Source: Bugula neritina (Eukaryota; Bryozoa; Gymnolaemata; Cheilostomatida; Bugulidae). Taken from it: a stretch of 64,000 nucleotides of DNA. Made by a program: the position numbers and the translations under genes. Location of the stretch: the NCBI GenBank assembly GCA_964035545.1, contig OZ037765.1, positions 13,820,698 to 13,884,697 of the forward strand, written 5' to 3'. The notes under the pieces are model-generated. The model worked only from the letters and a program-made list of their open reading frames with translations, made no database searches and had not been told where the DNA came from. Each line of letters starts with the position of its first letter. The stretch's first letter is position 1. This document shows, one piece after another, positions 33,090-46,670 of the stretch.

Positions 33090-35415
33090 TTCAGTTGTTG
33101 TAGAAATTAAAATCTTTTCTGCTTTAAAATATAATTACTTGTTATTTAGAACGTTAGACATAGCTATAGAATTTCCTGTATTTTGAGGCAATATATATTT
33201 GAGGCCTATATTTCATTTGCATGTACATTCATTGAAATATGCAAAACTGTTAATGGTATAAAAGATTTAAAAAATAAGCAAGATTACTATTCCTATAACC
33301 CACTACATAAAAGTACTAAAGCATCATTCTACCACTTTCATATTTTTACTATCTATAATAATATTTCTTAAAATGTGGCTGGTGTTGGGTGGAGTAAACG
33401 GACATCTCTCATTCCGCAACCTGATCACACCTATCTATCTGACTCTGGTTATAATTATAGTTGTCACCTTTTTAATCTTTAGCTCTTTGCCACACACTTA
33501 ATTCCTTGCTAAACCAAGAGCTATTTACATTTTTTCCTTAAATTTATTTGACTGCTGTCAATTATACCCTTCAGTCTATTCAGTTGGCGGGTTGTTTAAT
33601 TTGGCTATTCAAAAATTAATAACCTCTAATTAGCAAGTAAAGCTTATAATTGAACAGTGCGTGTAGTTTCAAAACATGACCAATATTAACTGTTTTCTAT
33701 TGGTTAATGCCCATAGCAGAACGTAATGTTTAACGGGCTGTTGAGCTGTAACGTTTCATTATTATGCAACTGTACTCTGTGTCGAAGTGACATCAGGAAA
33801 CGTGTGCTGCTTTGCCCACACAAGTCGTAATTTCTACCCTGATATCGTATGCTTTGTTGCGGAAAGACTTGGTATTTCTATTGCTACTGTTCTGACTAGT
33901 GAAAAGACAGTGAAAAGTTTCCAACAAAACGCAGTGAGTACACGGTAATATTATTATTATAAGGCGCAATTGTAATCTCTACGTCATACTGTAAACGCCT
34001 GGATTTTCCGTAAGTTTCGCTTTGGTAATAACATAGTAAAAACATGAATAATTGAGCTGCGCAAATACTAAACTGCAGCCTACAGTCAACAGTGGGAATG
34101 TTTATTTTTTGGTCGCAGTGCTATTTATTGAATAATTTTGAATATTAAAAAACGTAAAATAAAAGATCTACGCAACTGGTAAAGATACTCAAACTTTGAA
34201 TTTGACCTAGTTGCAATAATTATAAGTGTAACTATAACTCAGTCTCTTACTCTCTACTGTAGTTCACTAACAGTAACAGTAAAACTAAAAGTGACTGTAA
34301 CTGTTAGTATAAGTATTACTATTAGTATTAACATTACTTATTGTTATTAGGATGACTACAAGTGTAGCTTATCACTATTACTATATCATTGTCTTTTATT
34401 ACTACTTCTAGTCACTAAGACTATGACTTATGAGTGTCACTATCAATTTGAATATTGATTATATTTATATTTATTTCGGTATGAGTAATACAATTTACAA
34501 ATATTACTGTTACTGTTAGTATTATACTATAATTAGCTTTACTAGTCTAAAATTATTAGTAATAGAGTAATACTTTTAGTATTACTATTCAGTATTCGTA
34601 AAAGTTGAACGTCACTTCATTTTTTAAAAAAATCTTTGTAGATAATGGTATTTTATTAATAGTAATACTAATAGACAATGTAAATGCATTTTTTTACTAT
34701 CAACTTGAATCTGTATAATCAGTAATTAGTATATTACCACCAATATCATTAAATGTAAAAGTGTGACTTCACTAGTATTTATTTTATCTGTGAATCACTT
34801 AATGTGAATTGTTGCTTAGTCTTAGTATGTATGTTGACTATAATACTGAGTACTGACTACCTTGGTGCCATTGCTGATAACTATGAGTACTAAATCATTG
34901 AAGTGAAGTTACTGTCAACTAATATTGTTACTATAATTTTTAGAGATGTTCTATTTTTACATACATGCATTCCTGCCTTTGAATTCATTTAAAGGCACCA
35001 CATGTTTTTACTTAAAACAATATAGATAAAATTTATGGTTAATGTAAACAGCATAGCTGGTTTTTAAATTAGAATAATATACTAAATAATTGTAGTAGCT
35101 AAAGAAAATATCATTGCATGCTAACATATATACGGCAAGTTCAAGTAGAAGTAATTTTTTTACTTTAGACAAGGATTTAAAAATTAGTGATAGCCGTGGC
35201 AGATATTGCATCTCTTTTATATTTATCAATTATTCTGCATTTTCTTGTAGCAGCTATTTATCTCAGAATTCATTTTATTTTTTCCAAAAACCCTGTTAAA
35301 GTTTAATGATAACTTCATTTAGCCTATGATTTTCATACATCTACTTTTACTCAACTTTTTTAACTTGATGTTTATATAAAGCTTTCTGTTTAAACTTATT
35401 TTGGGTTAATTACAG
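33090..35415. other. Intergenic; possible promoter region of the helicase gene
   Basis: 33700-33940 is less AT-rich than its surroundings and ends in a good 5' splice site (AACGCA then GTGAGT at about 33930), so it could be a non-coding first exon for the helicase at 35435. 34220-34680 holds another ANT-triplet array (for example TAAGTATTACTATTAGTATT). Nothing else is recognisable. Confidence 0.4.
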
Positions 35416-35434
35416 GTTGTGTGTCGATAGTGCT

Positions 35435-38400
35435 ATGGCAGAAAACTTTATGGTTCAGGTTAGTAACAGTTAATAAACTTCTGATAGTTCATGTTGGTGG
35501 AGCTAAAACATGTACATCTCTACTCATGTAGTGATGAGTTTACCCAGTGGCGTCTGTGGTGTAATTGGTTAGCGCACCTGCTTGCAAGCCGGAGGACTGT
35601 GGTTCGAATCCCAGTGGGAGCAAAAAGTTTTCACATGCTATTTCGGCCTTTAGTAAAGTGTAGTAGTAGTACTCCAAGGGAGTTGAGAGGCCAGGGGAGC
35701 CTGATGACTGAAGGAGTAGTAGATAGGCCAATGGAGTTCAGAGAACTGGGTGGGATGTAGTGATGAGGTTACCCAGTGGCCATTGTGGTGTAATTGGTTA
35801 GCTCGCCTGCTTGCAAGCCGGAGGTTTGTGGTTTGAATCCCAGTGAGGGCAATTATTTTTCAGCCCACAGCCGATTCTTTCATATTCTCCTCTTGTCAAA
35901 ACTAAAAAAAGCACCATTGCCTTTAGCAATTGAAGAAACTAATTTTTCTACTAAAGCATGTTCAGAAATATGTGTGAATTTGCTTAATGCCAAACATTCA
36001 TGTTCATGGCTCCTGTGTGAGCATAAAGTGACAGCATCATTTGCACACACCTCTAACTTTCACAATCATTTCTAACTTTACTAAATTTTCTTTTATAGTA
36101 ATTATCTGATTTATAAATAAAGGTTTACATCTATGGTTTTATATTCTCACGTTTTGTGCAATTCAAATAAGTGTTGAGTGCTATTCATATTTTGTTTGTA
36201 TTCAACTGGTACAGTATTTTTCTGAATATGTTGTAGATTGTTGAAGGTGTTGACCTTTATGTTGATGGAAAAACATCTGTAATTCACAGAAATAAATCAG
36301 ACACAAAGAAATGGGTGTTTTCATATAATACGAAGGTATAATTGAAAGTTTATTGTTTTTGCTGTAGTAGCAAAAAATATTTTTGCTATATTCAGTATGC
36401 TGCCATCATCAGTTTGATTGAATAAGTAATCACATATTTTTATGGTTTATCTATATGACGTTTACTTCTCACAAAAAGACAACTCCAAATACGAAAGTTC
36501 TTTCACTCAGCATAAAAATATAAGTAGTGTTGAATGTTATTGTAATTTGTGTAATGTTTTCACTTTCATGGAAAATTAGATAGTAAGACAACTTGAACAA
36601 CAATGTGTAGCTTACACTTTGTTTTTAAAATGTAAAATATGTCATCAGCTTGTTTTTTTATTCATTTAAAGTTTAAGGCTCAAAAGCTTTCATTTGAATA
36701 AGATGATGATGCAATAATTTGATTCGTTACAGCAAGAGCTTGAGGAGATTCTTCTGATAGGTGATGATTCATACTCAAACCAACTCAACTTCACTATTCA
36801 ATCTGTTTCAATGAGAGACTGTGCACGAAACTCTGATCAACCCAAGTGGTACCGGGAGGGGTCTTGGCAAAGGTTCCGGTGTCCTAAAGATGTTACAAAG
36901 CACTTTCATGGATCTTCTCATCAGTATAAATTAGAAGTATGTCTGGAACATTTTGTGTCCTGTTATCTTTCAAACTGACCTGTGGTATACATTTTGTATT
37001 CAAGATAACTCACTGAGTATTTTTTGGTTGTAGATTGTGTTCAAAACAGAATGCTATGGATCATTCAAGCAAAAAGTGGTGGCGAAGTTTAGTGGTGTTG
37101 TCGAAGCTCTCTATAGAGAACTGGTAGTCTCAGTCAGTCCTGAGGAAATCACCATTACAGGGTCCGACTTGACTCGCACAGAAAGTACTAGATGGGAGAG
37201 TTGTCCAGGCGTAGAAATCATCAAGACTGTTGATCCGTTAGTATAATTTACACCTTTACACCTTACGTACATTTTCAAAATAAATTCCAGTTGGGTGGAG
37301 CTTAAAGCTGGTGAAAATAAGCCAAATCTTTGCTCATTGTAAAATTTACTTTTAATGTAAATGTTTGATATGATAATTTTAATGGTAATTCTCCCTTCAA
37401 TTGAATTTAATGTTGTTTTAGGAACCAAAATGCTGAGAATCTTCATCTTATGCAAACATATAAACGACCTTCGAACATAGACGGTTGCATGCAGACAGTC
37501 ATTGGCCATGGTGAAGTGAAACCTTCTAATTACAAGGATATTTACCATTCACTGCTATATATAGAAGAGAGTGAACAATACCATCTACTTTCTAGGTTCG
37601 TATGTTGTATTGCTTCTGAAGATTAATTTTAATTGAATTTCGTTTGAAGTCTAAATGAAGAACTGGTATGTTCATTTATTTTATTTGAGTTACTATTTGC
37701 TATAGGCTCAACCTGCACGGTCCAATTTACTTTACTGATTCCTACACCAACGAGTCTGTTGCTGATGACACTACCCACTATGCTAATCTGGGAAAACTAT
37801 TTGGTAAATTACCAGTAGGTTCAGCATTATCAGAAGACACGCCTCAGGGAAAGATTCTTCTTCAAAATGTTGACTCTGTATTACTCTGCTGTGATCATCG
37901 TCTACCTAAAAAGGTACTATTTCAAGTAAATAGAACATAGGCTGATTGATTTGATTCCTAAAACCATCTTTTTTCAACATACTTATTGCCAGCATAGAAC
38001 CGCTATTGCAAGTAAACGCATTTAGGGCATCAGAACACTAGTTGCCACAACTGGTACTCTAAAATATGAGGCTTCTGTAAACATCTCGTCATTTGAAAAA
38101 TTACAGTAATGCTAATATTTCTAGCCAGTCAACATACAGTTTAAATCAGGGGTGTCCAACCTTTTCAGACCGAGGGCCACTCTGCAAGTTTCAGCTTGAG
38201 CCGAGGGCCACAACATTTTTTCTGTTTTTAAAAATCAATTTTCAAGATTCATTGAGCATCTGCAGGCTATATGTATTGTAATTATAAGCAATGGCTAGGC
38301 TTTGCATTTTTATTAAAACCATAACACATTTAAATCGATATTTATGTGTGTATGTGTGTGTATGTGTGTATACGCATTTAATTAAAATAGGTAAACAAGA

Positions 38401-41400
38401 AACATAAATACAAAATTGTAACCAAACCCAAATTATACATATATACATACAAAGTAAATATTCATGATATTCATGCAAAATTTTAACAAGATGCGCCAGT
38501 GCTAAGAGTCTGTACTCATACCGGTATAGTTGATTTTACAACAATCAGTGAGACACTTGTGAGTACACAGTGAGTATTGTTTGCCTTGAACAATTCTGTT
38601 AATATCTGGTTTCGTATCAGAACATATTACCCTTAGTTGCTGGCCTAAGTGCTGACTAGTGAGTGAAGTGTGATATTTATTTTTGTGTATTTCATTTGAC
38701 TAAAAATTGAAAGTTCAAACCTTCAAGCCATCTCAGTGATAGTGCTGTGCAGTGCAGTGCAGCATCTAACAATAGTATGCTATGAAAGTTAGCTATAAAT
38801 AGTATAAGTTTTATAGTACCTAACAGTCAAATGTCAAAGGTCAAGGGATCAGAAATCGCAAATCATTTCAGTACATACTCGTACAAAATTTATTATAAAA
38901 CAAAATTGTTTAGGCACCTAACCTTAAAACAGTATGTAAATGAAAACTAACATACATAAGAATATTTTAGTACTGCATAAGTGAAGTGTGCCAGAGATTC
39001 TTCAACTACTTATCTTTCACAATACAGTCAATAAAAGTGAGATCTCAGTTATACTTACAAAAAAGTCTTGTCTCTATATATGGCCAGTCCTGATTAAATG
39101 TCTTTGAAATATCTGTCTGCACAAGATAGCTAAGGGCAACTTTTTAGCTGCAACTGCCTTGCTCAGGTTTGCATTGTAACTGTGTAAAAATTTAGTACCA
39201 GTAAAAAAAATCTCATTTAATTGTATGCTACTAGAATCAAAGTTTAAAAACTATGGTGTTAATCTTATTTTTTTCCAGTGCAACTTTTTGGGAATTTTTT
39301 CATTCTTTTGCAAAGTTGTAGAAAAAAAACTGCACATTTTCGGCTAATTTTGCCTGAAAAGTTGATTGTTTAGTACCAGTAAAATAACTTAGCAAGAAAG
39401 CATGATATCTGAATAAAAAAGCAATGACTTAGATTTTATGTAAATTATGGATTTATATACTGGAAATGGTATATTTCTTTTTAAGTAGTAAGCACTGTGC
39501 ATCACTTCACGCTTCAGTAAACGCGTAGAGATGAGCATATAATAGAGGGGTCTACATATTGTAAGTCACAAGCTTGCTAGCTAACAGGCTATAACGACTA
39601 GCTTGCTGTTATTGGTTGTAGTATGATCTCAGGCTAAACAATAATAAGTAGGTAACACGCATGCCACCCACAGAACAATATTGTACAAGAAATTAAACTA
39701 CATTTTAATAGAAATTGTGCTGCTGTTTCAGGCTAGTTAGCAAATTTGATTTAAACAAAAAATTTGTAACTTGCTATACCTTGGGGGGGCCACACAAATA
39801 TAGCTGGAGGGCCGGATCCGCCTTTTGGACAGCCCTGGTTTAAATCAAGATGTGCCGATTTTGTGTTCATATGACCTTTGTTATTTGTAACTCTTTAAAT
39901 CACTTCACTTAGTTCTATGAAAACACTCATGTCAAATAACGATGATTTGGGTTATATATATCTTACTTTCAACTCTACTGTTGCTGATGAGTTTTATTTT
40001 ATAAAAAAACAGTTCTTTTGCTGTCTTATGTTGTGTTGAAATTGTTCTATCAAGTTTGAATGGCCTGTTTCAGGTATTTGAATGTGCTATTTTGGAGCGA
40101 TGCAAAGATTTTCTAATTGCAGAGATTCCAGAGAATTTTGTTAAGCACTTTGATATACAGAAAAATCAGTTTGCAGAATGCCAGGTTGGTAACTAGTATA
40201 TGATATGAAGACTCATTCAGTTTAAAACATGAGTTTAAGAAATGTAATTTGCTAACATTTTTACGTAGTTTTAAAAATGTTCAACTGCATGGTAGTTTCT
40301 AATAAAGCGTATTTCATCAATTGAAGAGTTTTTTGTATCACTTGCGTATGTTTCATTTTATTTACTGTAATAATTATTGTAGCTGAGCTTTTCATATTGT
40401 GGTTTTAGTCATTTGCAATAAAATATAGTTGTATTCTCTTTAGGTACAGTTTGTAGTGAATACATTGCCATTCTGTCATCTTCACTCAGCTCTGGACAAG
40501 TTTGAGGAGTTTTCAAGACTGTTTCCTGTCGATATGATGCTATCTGACAGCTCTTCAGTTGATTCTTCAAAGTACGAATTCAATATCACTTGATGCATAG
40601 CTGAATAAATGATAGTTTAGTTCTATGTGTCCAGGACCAGTAAACTTTGTTCTTGACTGTATTTTTAGACCAGGGAGTCATGATCTCTTGCAATTGAATG
40701 AGGAGCAGAGAGCAGTATTGAAAATGCTGCATGGGACGACCATAGACCAACCCCCAATTCTATTGATTGGACCTTTTGGAACTGGGAAAACCATGACTAT
40801 TAGCTCCTGTGTTATTCAGCTTTTGAAAAACAGAAAGAATAAAGTGCTAATATGTACTCACTCAAACAGGTAATAGCTGAAGATAATACAGTTATAAAAT
40901 TAGACTTGTAGTTTTAATTTATAAAAGTGTTTTAAATTTATCAACTTAAAAGACATGTTTTTGCATTTTTAATTCAACAGCTTTTCAATATTAAAATCTG
41001 GAGCATCTTTGCATATTTATTTCTTAATATAAAAGTAGTTTGTTGCCATGAATGAGCAAGTGAATTTAAAGCAATATAGTTGATGTTAGTCTTTATAACA
41101 GTATTCAACTGTATAAGAGCTTGAATTCATTATTATATGTATAATGCTGTCTTGTGCTCTTTTCAGTGCTGCTGATTTATATATAGAAGGTTACCTTCAT
41201 GAATATGTGTGCTGTGCTCAGAAGAAGGTAAAGCTTGTAAGACTTTATTACAAGAACCGATGGTGCAGCACAGTTTCCAACGTCTTACTTAAGTATGCTC
41301 TGATGGATAGTAGCCGCAGATCATTCAGGGATCCTACCTTTGAGGACGTTGCAGATGCAGACGTTGTGGTGACTACACTGACCACAGCATATAGTCTGCT

Positions 41401-44400
41401 GCAGCTCAACCTACCCAGTGGTGAGATTGTCTTGCATAGGTTTTTACTATGTTTGTGTAATAAATAAAAATATGTTGCGAATTTGGTGTGCAACAGGATT
41501 TCTTTTCTTTGTTGCAAACATGATATATAAGAGTGTATGTATGTATCTACACATTTATACATACACCTACGTATATATTATGTAGATGTGTATGTGCATA
41601 CTCTTTATGTGTTTTCCTTTTGTTTGATTAGAGTTTTTCACTCACATCATGATTGATGAGGCAGCACAGGCTAAAGAGCTGGAAACCTTGATACCACTAA
41701 CTCTTGCAGGCTCCTTCACTAAGATATTGATGGGCGGAGATTACATGCAGGTAACCAGCAATTCTATCACTGATATGCCAAGCATTATTTGACAAGTGAT
41801 TCCCAATTTCTCCTGCTGCTTGCTCAAAGTTGGTTGGGTTTACACAAATATTGGACACACCAGAAATCATGTGACACTTGCTTTGAAACTTTTTGATAGT
41901 TACGGGCTTTTCATTATTTAATGTTTATCTCACTTGTGACTCTGCTATAAAGTTTGTCCTTGCAGTAGTTTCCAGCAAGGTTTAGTATTTTTTTGTCAGT
42001 GACGACCCATGGTTTGTATTTTGTTTTGTTTGCTCTTTATAATAATTTCACATATGGTTACAAACTTGTGTTCTATATATTTTTTCGGCAACAATAAAAT
42101 AAGGTATATTTGCTTTCAAGCAATATTTATATCCTATCCATTTTAGATAAACCCGGAAGTGCACTCAGTCTTTGCCCGGCAGCATAACTTACACGGCAGC
42201 TTGTTTGAAAGACTTGCTCAACGCTATCACAAGTATCACCCGTGCAAGAGTAAGTTCAACCCGCCACCATATGATATATATCACTATTCTAGCCTTAATA
42301 ACTGCAGTGATAATACTCTCTGCAGGAGAATTTCATCAGCTATAAATCATTTTTATGGTGCATTTGAACAACATATTAAAATACTTTGAATAAAAACTCA
42401 AGATTGTTTATTCACCTGGATTATTAAGAGCACAATTTTTGGTTTACAAAAACCTATAAGCATTTTTGACCATGTTTCAAAATCAAGTAATTAATGTAGC
42501 CAATGAGCTTAACTGAGATGTGGACAATCACAAAGTTTTTCGAAACTCTATTTCCTAAATCCCCTCCAAAAGTCAATGCCTTTTCGAAAACGATGTGGTG
42601 TATTTTTTTAGTAAAATTACTAAATAAATTTTTCTTGATATCTTTTGAGGTTCCCATTGAGCATGTTTTTCTTTTTTATTGCTTTCTCACCTTTCTTTCT
42701 CATCTTTCACCGCCGTGTCCTGATCGGGTGGCACTTATCTTATATTGCCTTCCAATAAATGATATAAGTACAAGTTTTATTTCCAAAATTAACAATTGTT
42801 AGCTTTTGTTCAGCGGGTATTGGGAGAGTTTAAACTAAAGTGTTTTCACAAACTGCAGCTGTAACGAAACATTTACCATGCATAGTTGTTTCACTCGCAG
42901 CTACTTACTTGTTTACGTTATGTTGTAGTCACATTGACAAGGAACTATAGATCTCACAGATACCTGGTGGACTACTCGTCAGACTTGTTCTATGAAAAAA
43001 GACTCATTGCTGCTTCTCACCAACCAATGCACCAAAATTGGCATCCTCTCACATTTCTGGCTGCTTGCGGTGAAAGTGTGCAATCAAAATACGGTGTTGG
43101 CTACTCAAATCAAGCTGAGGTATTGTGATATTAGACTGTATTGATGGCATTGAGCATACTATGTATGTATATGTTTACTCCAGTCAATTTTACATATAAA
43201 TTAAATATAAGCAAAAACTAACAAAGTGTTGTTTAAGAATATTTGTCAATGTGAAAAAATGCAATAAGATATTACATAAAGGTAGCAGTTGGGAGCTACA
43301 GATTTCATATCAAACTATCACATTCGTCACACCAAATTTTTGCTTTAGGTATTTGAGACCGTAGAGTTCATAACGAAATTGGTTTCAAATTGGCCAGAAG
43401 AAACATGGGGAAAGTTTGATCAATACTCGATTGGAGTTGTGTTGCCATACATGGAGCAGGTGATGATGGTTCGCTCAATGCTGAAACAGGGCCCGGTGAA
43501 AGATCTAAGACACGTTTCCGTTGAACGTGTGTACAATGTTCAAGGTTAGTAGTTGATTATAAATGCCTAAAATAGCGATACAAATGATTTGAAAGGTTTT
43601 GGCTGCATGATAATGAAAGTAAGACATTTTCTTGTAACTTTTATAAAATATGTTTGCCCAAAAATTATTTATATTAAAATTTGCATAGCTTCAATTAAAT
43701 GAAATTTTTCTTACATTCTACATTAGATGACCAAACCTCTTTCAAAGATGAGTGAAACTTCTAGAAGGTGAACTCACAGTTTAGACTTTAGTAGTTTTTG
43801 TTGTTATGCTGATTGCCATTGTTTTTTGGTAACATAATTCACATTGGACTGCGCAGGAAAACAGTTCAGAGTGGTGATTATCAACACTGTTCGTACTCAT
43901 CACACCTGCAGAGGAATTGATGAAGATAATTCTGCTGACTATGCCTTTCTATCAAACTCCAAGCTTCTGAACACAGCCATTACTCGAGCACAGTCATTGG
44001 TTGTCGTGGTTGGGAATCCATTTTCTCTGTGTACAGCAGGGAAGTGCAGGTGAGAGACATTTTCAAACTATTTTATAGAATTAGAGACGTGATTTCCTGT
44101 TGATATTAGCCCTTTAAAAGGTAAACTATGTCATACTACTCTGTTCCAATATGTTTGACAGAAATATGTGGATTAAGTTCCTTGAAGATTGTGAGCGGAA
44201 CAAAAGTCTTTATGGAGTGACATTTGCTCAAATCCAGGATTACATGGACTATATGGGTGAGCAGTTTAACCTAAATTTTACATATTCATGCATGCTCCAA
44301 CTATGTATAAATGCTGAAGTTTCATTCCAAGTGAGTTATAATAAAACCTTAAACCTAGCAATGATTTGATGAGAAACAAATAACTTCAGCTATCTGTATT

Positions 44401-44879
44401 GAGAATTTGCATTGTTCACCTATTGCTAATGTGATATAATTTACATATTTATTTTATATAAACTGCATTTCCATGTTATAGATGTAAACAAGGCTTATAA
44501 ATTGAACCCTCGTGCCTTGGAATTCACAGTACCTAACTCACCTGCAATACGCCAACCTCAAGCAGCTCCTTCTTCAGCCTATGCTTCTAACTTTCACATT
44601 GCTCAGGTAATTAACTAAACTCGGAAGTCATAGCTCATTGTTGCTTAAGTGTTGATGTAATGTTTGTTTCTATAATATAATATAAATGGCTTTGTGATAA
44701 AATTTGCATATGGTTTCCAAAAACTGTATGTTAGTTTGCTGTCATAGCTGAAGTAATACATGCTGTCATATCTGTCTGTACAGGTTTCTCCCTGGACCAA
44801 TTACTTGTTGAGTTACACACCAATTAACAGTTTCATGGCTGATTTGCGAGAATCATGGCAGCGTTTTTCTTCATTTTAA
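35435..44879 (+). CDS. HELZ: HELZ-family UPF1-like RNA helicase, no N-terminal zinc finger
   Basis: This is a superfamily-1 RNA helicase related to HELZ, which acts on cytoplasmic mRNA. Eighteen exons: 35435-35458, 36237-36335, 36733-36936, 37034-37236, 37422-37595, 37706-37913, 40074-40184, 40444-40571, 40669-40869, 41167-41420, 41632-41750, 42147-42249, 42929-43119, 43349-43544, 43857-44049, 44162-44256, 44482-44606, 44784-44879. All are in phase and give 907 residues. Motifs are Walker A GPFGTGKT (418-425), CTHSNSAADL, DEAAQ (544-548), GGDYMQ, TRNYRSH (613-619), [17 protein letters not shown] and LNTAITRAQ (776-784). The pre-helicase part ([18 protein letters not shown]) also aligns with HELZ. 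Human HELZ is about 1,940 residues, with TPR-like and CCCH regions before and a long tail after this block; both are absent here. Confidence 0.92.
35531..35860 (+). repeat. Tandem pair of tRNA-like (SINE-type) units
   Basis: Two units start with GTGATGAGKTTACCCAGTGG at 35531 and 35760, giving a 229-bp period. Each has a pol III A box (GGTGTAATTGGTTAGC) and B box (GGTTCGAATCC at 35611; GGTTTGAATCC in the second copy). The anticodon and acceptor stems do not pair properly, so these are tRNA-derived SINE heads and not functional tRNA genes. They lie in helicase intron 1. Overlapping open frames are artefacts. Confidence 0.7.
38147..39837. mobile_element. Non-autonomous hAT-type element, 1,691 bp, 8-bp target duplication
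   Basis: Ends CAGGGGTGTCCAACCTTTT (38147) and CCTTTTGGACAGCCCTG (39837) are imperfect inverted repeats of the hAT type. Next to them are GAGGGCCAC and GGGGGGCCAC subterminal sequences. The 8-bp direct repeat GTTTAAAT flanks the element exactly (38139-38146 and 39838-39845). There is no transposase frame inside. It sits in helicase intron 6, which explains that intron's unusual length (about 2.2 kb). Confidence 0.9.
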
Positions 44880-45235
44880 TCGTATATGTACAGGGTATTT
44901 GTGTATACATGTATATTATGTTTATATGTTTATATAGTGGTGTGGGAAAGTACCCTTACAGTAAGAAGGTTTTACAGACTACTTTTATTTACTTCAAATT
45001 TTGTGCATGTTGCATTTTATAAATATACAATATCTGTCTAGTAGTATATTCAATATATTTGACTTGTATACAAAGTAGTTGCTAAAGCATAAATATTTTC
45101 ACCTAATGAAGTGTATGTTTTCTTTTTAAACTGAGACAGCACTTGGTAACAAAAACTGCTTTTATGGCTTCTATTTTAGCACATGCATTGCAAGTGTTTT
45201 GTATTAGTAATATATTCTCGTTTTACATTTGAGTA

Positions 45236-45308
<73 letters not shown>
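45236..45308. repeat. (TA)n microsatellite
   Basis: About 70 bp of almost pure TA, a few hundred bases after the helicase stop. The rest of 44880-46670 is AT-rich with no gene; an AATAAA at 45675 could serve the helicase transcript. Confidence 0.9.
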
Positions 45309-45310
<2 letters not shown>

Positions 45311-46670
45311 CTTTTAATGTGTATCTTTTAATTTGTGCAAAAATGAGACTGCGTTATATATTTTATATATTACATGTGTATATTTTTAGTATTACTATAG
45401 CATACATGCACTTTGCAAGCTTTTGGAGTAATCAATAATAATGATTATTGGTAATAGAACATGTAATGTGCTTTTTAAATTTAAGTAGTTTTTATTACTC
45501 TTTCAAATTTTACTATCTAAAATAATAAAATAACACTAATTCACTGCATATTTATAAATTCATTTGATGCATTCATAGTTGAAATTAGAGGAATAGTCTT
45601 AGTGCATTTTAAAGATGAATACACTGATGAGCACTCGCTATAACATGGAAAATGTGTAAAATGTATTACAAGCAAATAAATTGACATAATACACCAGTGT
45701 AAGTCACAATTTTAAAGATTATGCAATAAGTCTAATTTTTAATAAGAAAAGAGCAATTACATTCTATTATTGGAGGACAACATTGAACTATATGTTATAA
45801 AGTTATGAGCTCTTGTTGACTTGTTTGCAAATATCTACGTATTCCATATGCTTACAACAAAACATGCTCTACTTTCTTAGCATTGATTTGTTAGTTTGCA
45901 TATAACACAAGCTTTTAATACATAATATCCTCCTTTAAAATAACTATTTAGTAGGATAAAGTAATAGTAACAAGATACTGTCTTGAAGCAACAAAAAGTC
46001 CTCATCTATGCATTCATAAGCTAGCCCATTGTAGAAATAAGATTGCAAAATTTTCATAAAGATAAATGATAATGGTGAGAGAATCTTATAAAACAGGAAA
46101 TTTTTCTCTCAGCAAAAATTAACTGAACTCCAACAAACAGCCTGTGGCTTGTAATGATAAGGTATTTCATAGTATTTCAGTCAAGCCTTTAAACAATTTA
46201 TACTAGCTGATAAAGTTAATTACCTCTCATGACATTTGAAACTGCTGCATGCTGCAAACTATCTTTTTAACTGTTTTCTATTAAATTAGAAGTATTATTT
46301 AGGATTTACCAGCTCGACAACAACTGGACTTATTGGTATATAAATGTTCTGATCTACCATTTTTTCCTAGAGTTATGCTCTCTTTACTGATGCAACTATA
46401 GCCCCTGCTTTGGTCAGATCTCTTGTGTCAAGTGTTGTTCGCTTTGTATCTCTCCCATTAATACAATACAACTATAGTATATTATAGCCTTCACTTTTAG
46501 AATAAATTTTGTGCTTTGCCTTATTCCCTTTAATCAATTTTTTATTGATACAACTATAGCTCTTACTTTCATTGTGACACAAGTATTGCTTATTTTAACT
46601 TTAACTTTCGTTTTTATGTTGGTCTTGCTCAGCGAAAAATGCTAAGAAACACAAAAAATATCTTCTTCCT

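Noticed and set aside
35550-35623. tRNA gene (anticodon near CTTGCAAG)
   Set aside because: The A and B boxes are present, but the acceptor and T stems do not pair, and a near-copy sits 229 bp away; a SINE head is more likely.
37111-37548. 145-codon minus-strand open frame
   Set aside because: It is antisense to helicase exons 4 and 5, which are supported by phase and HELZ similarity.
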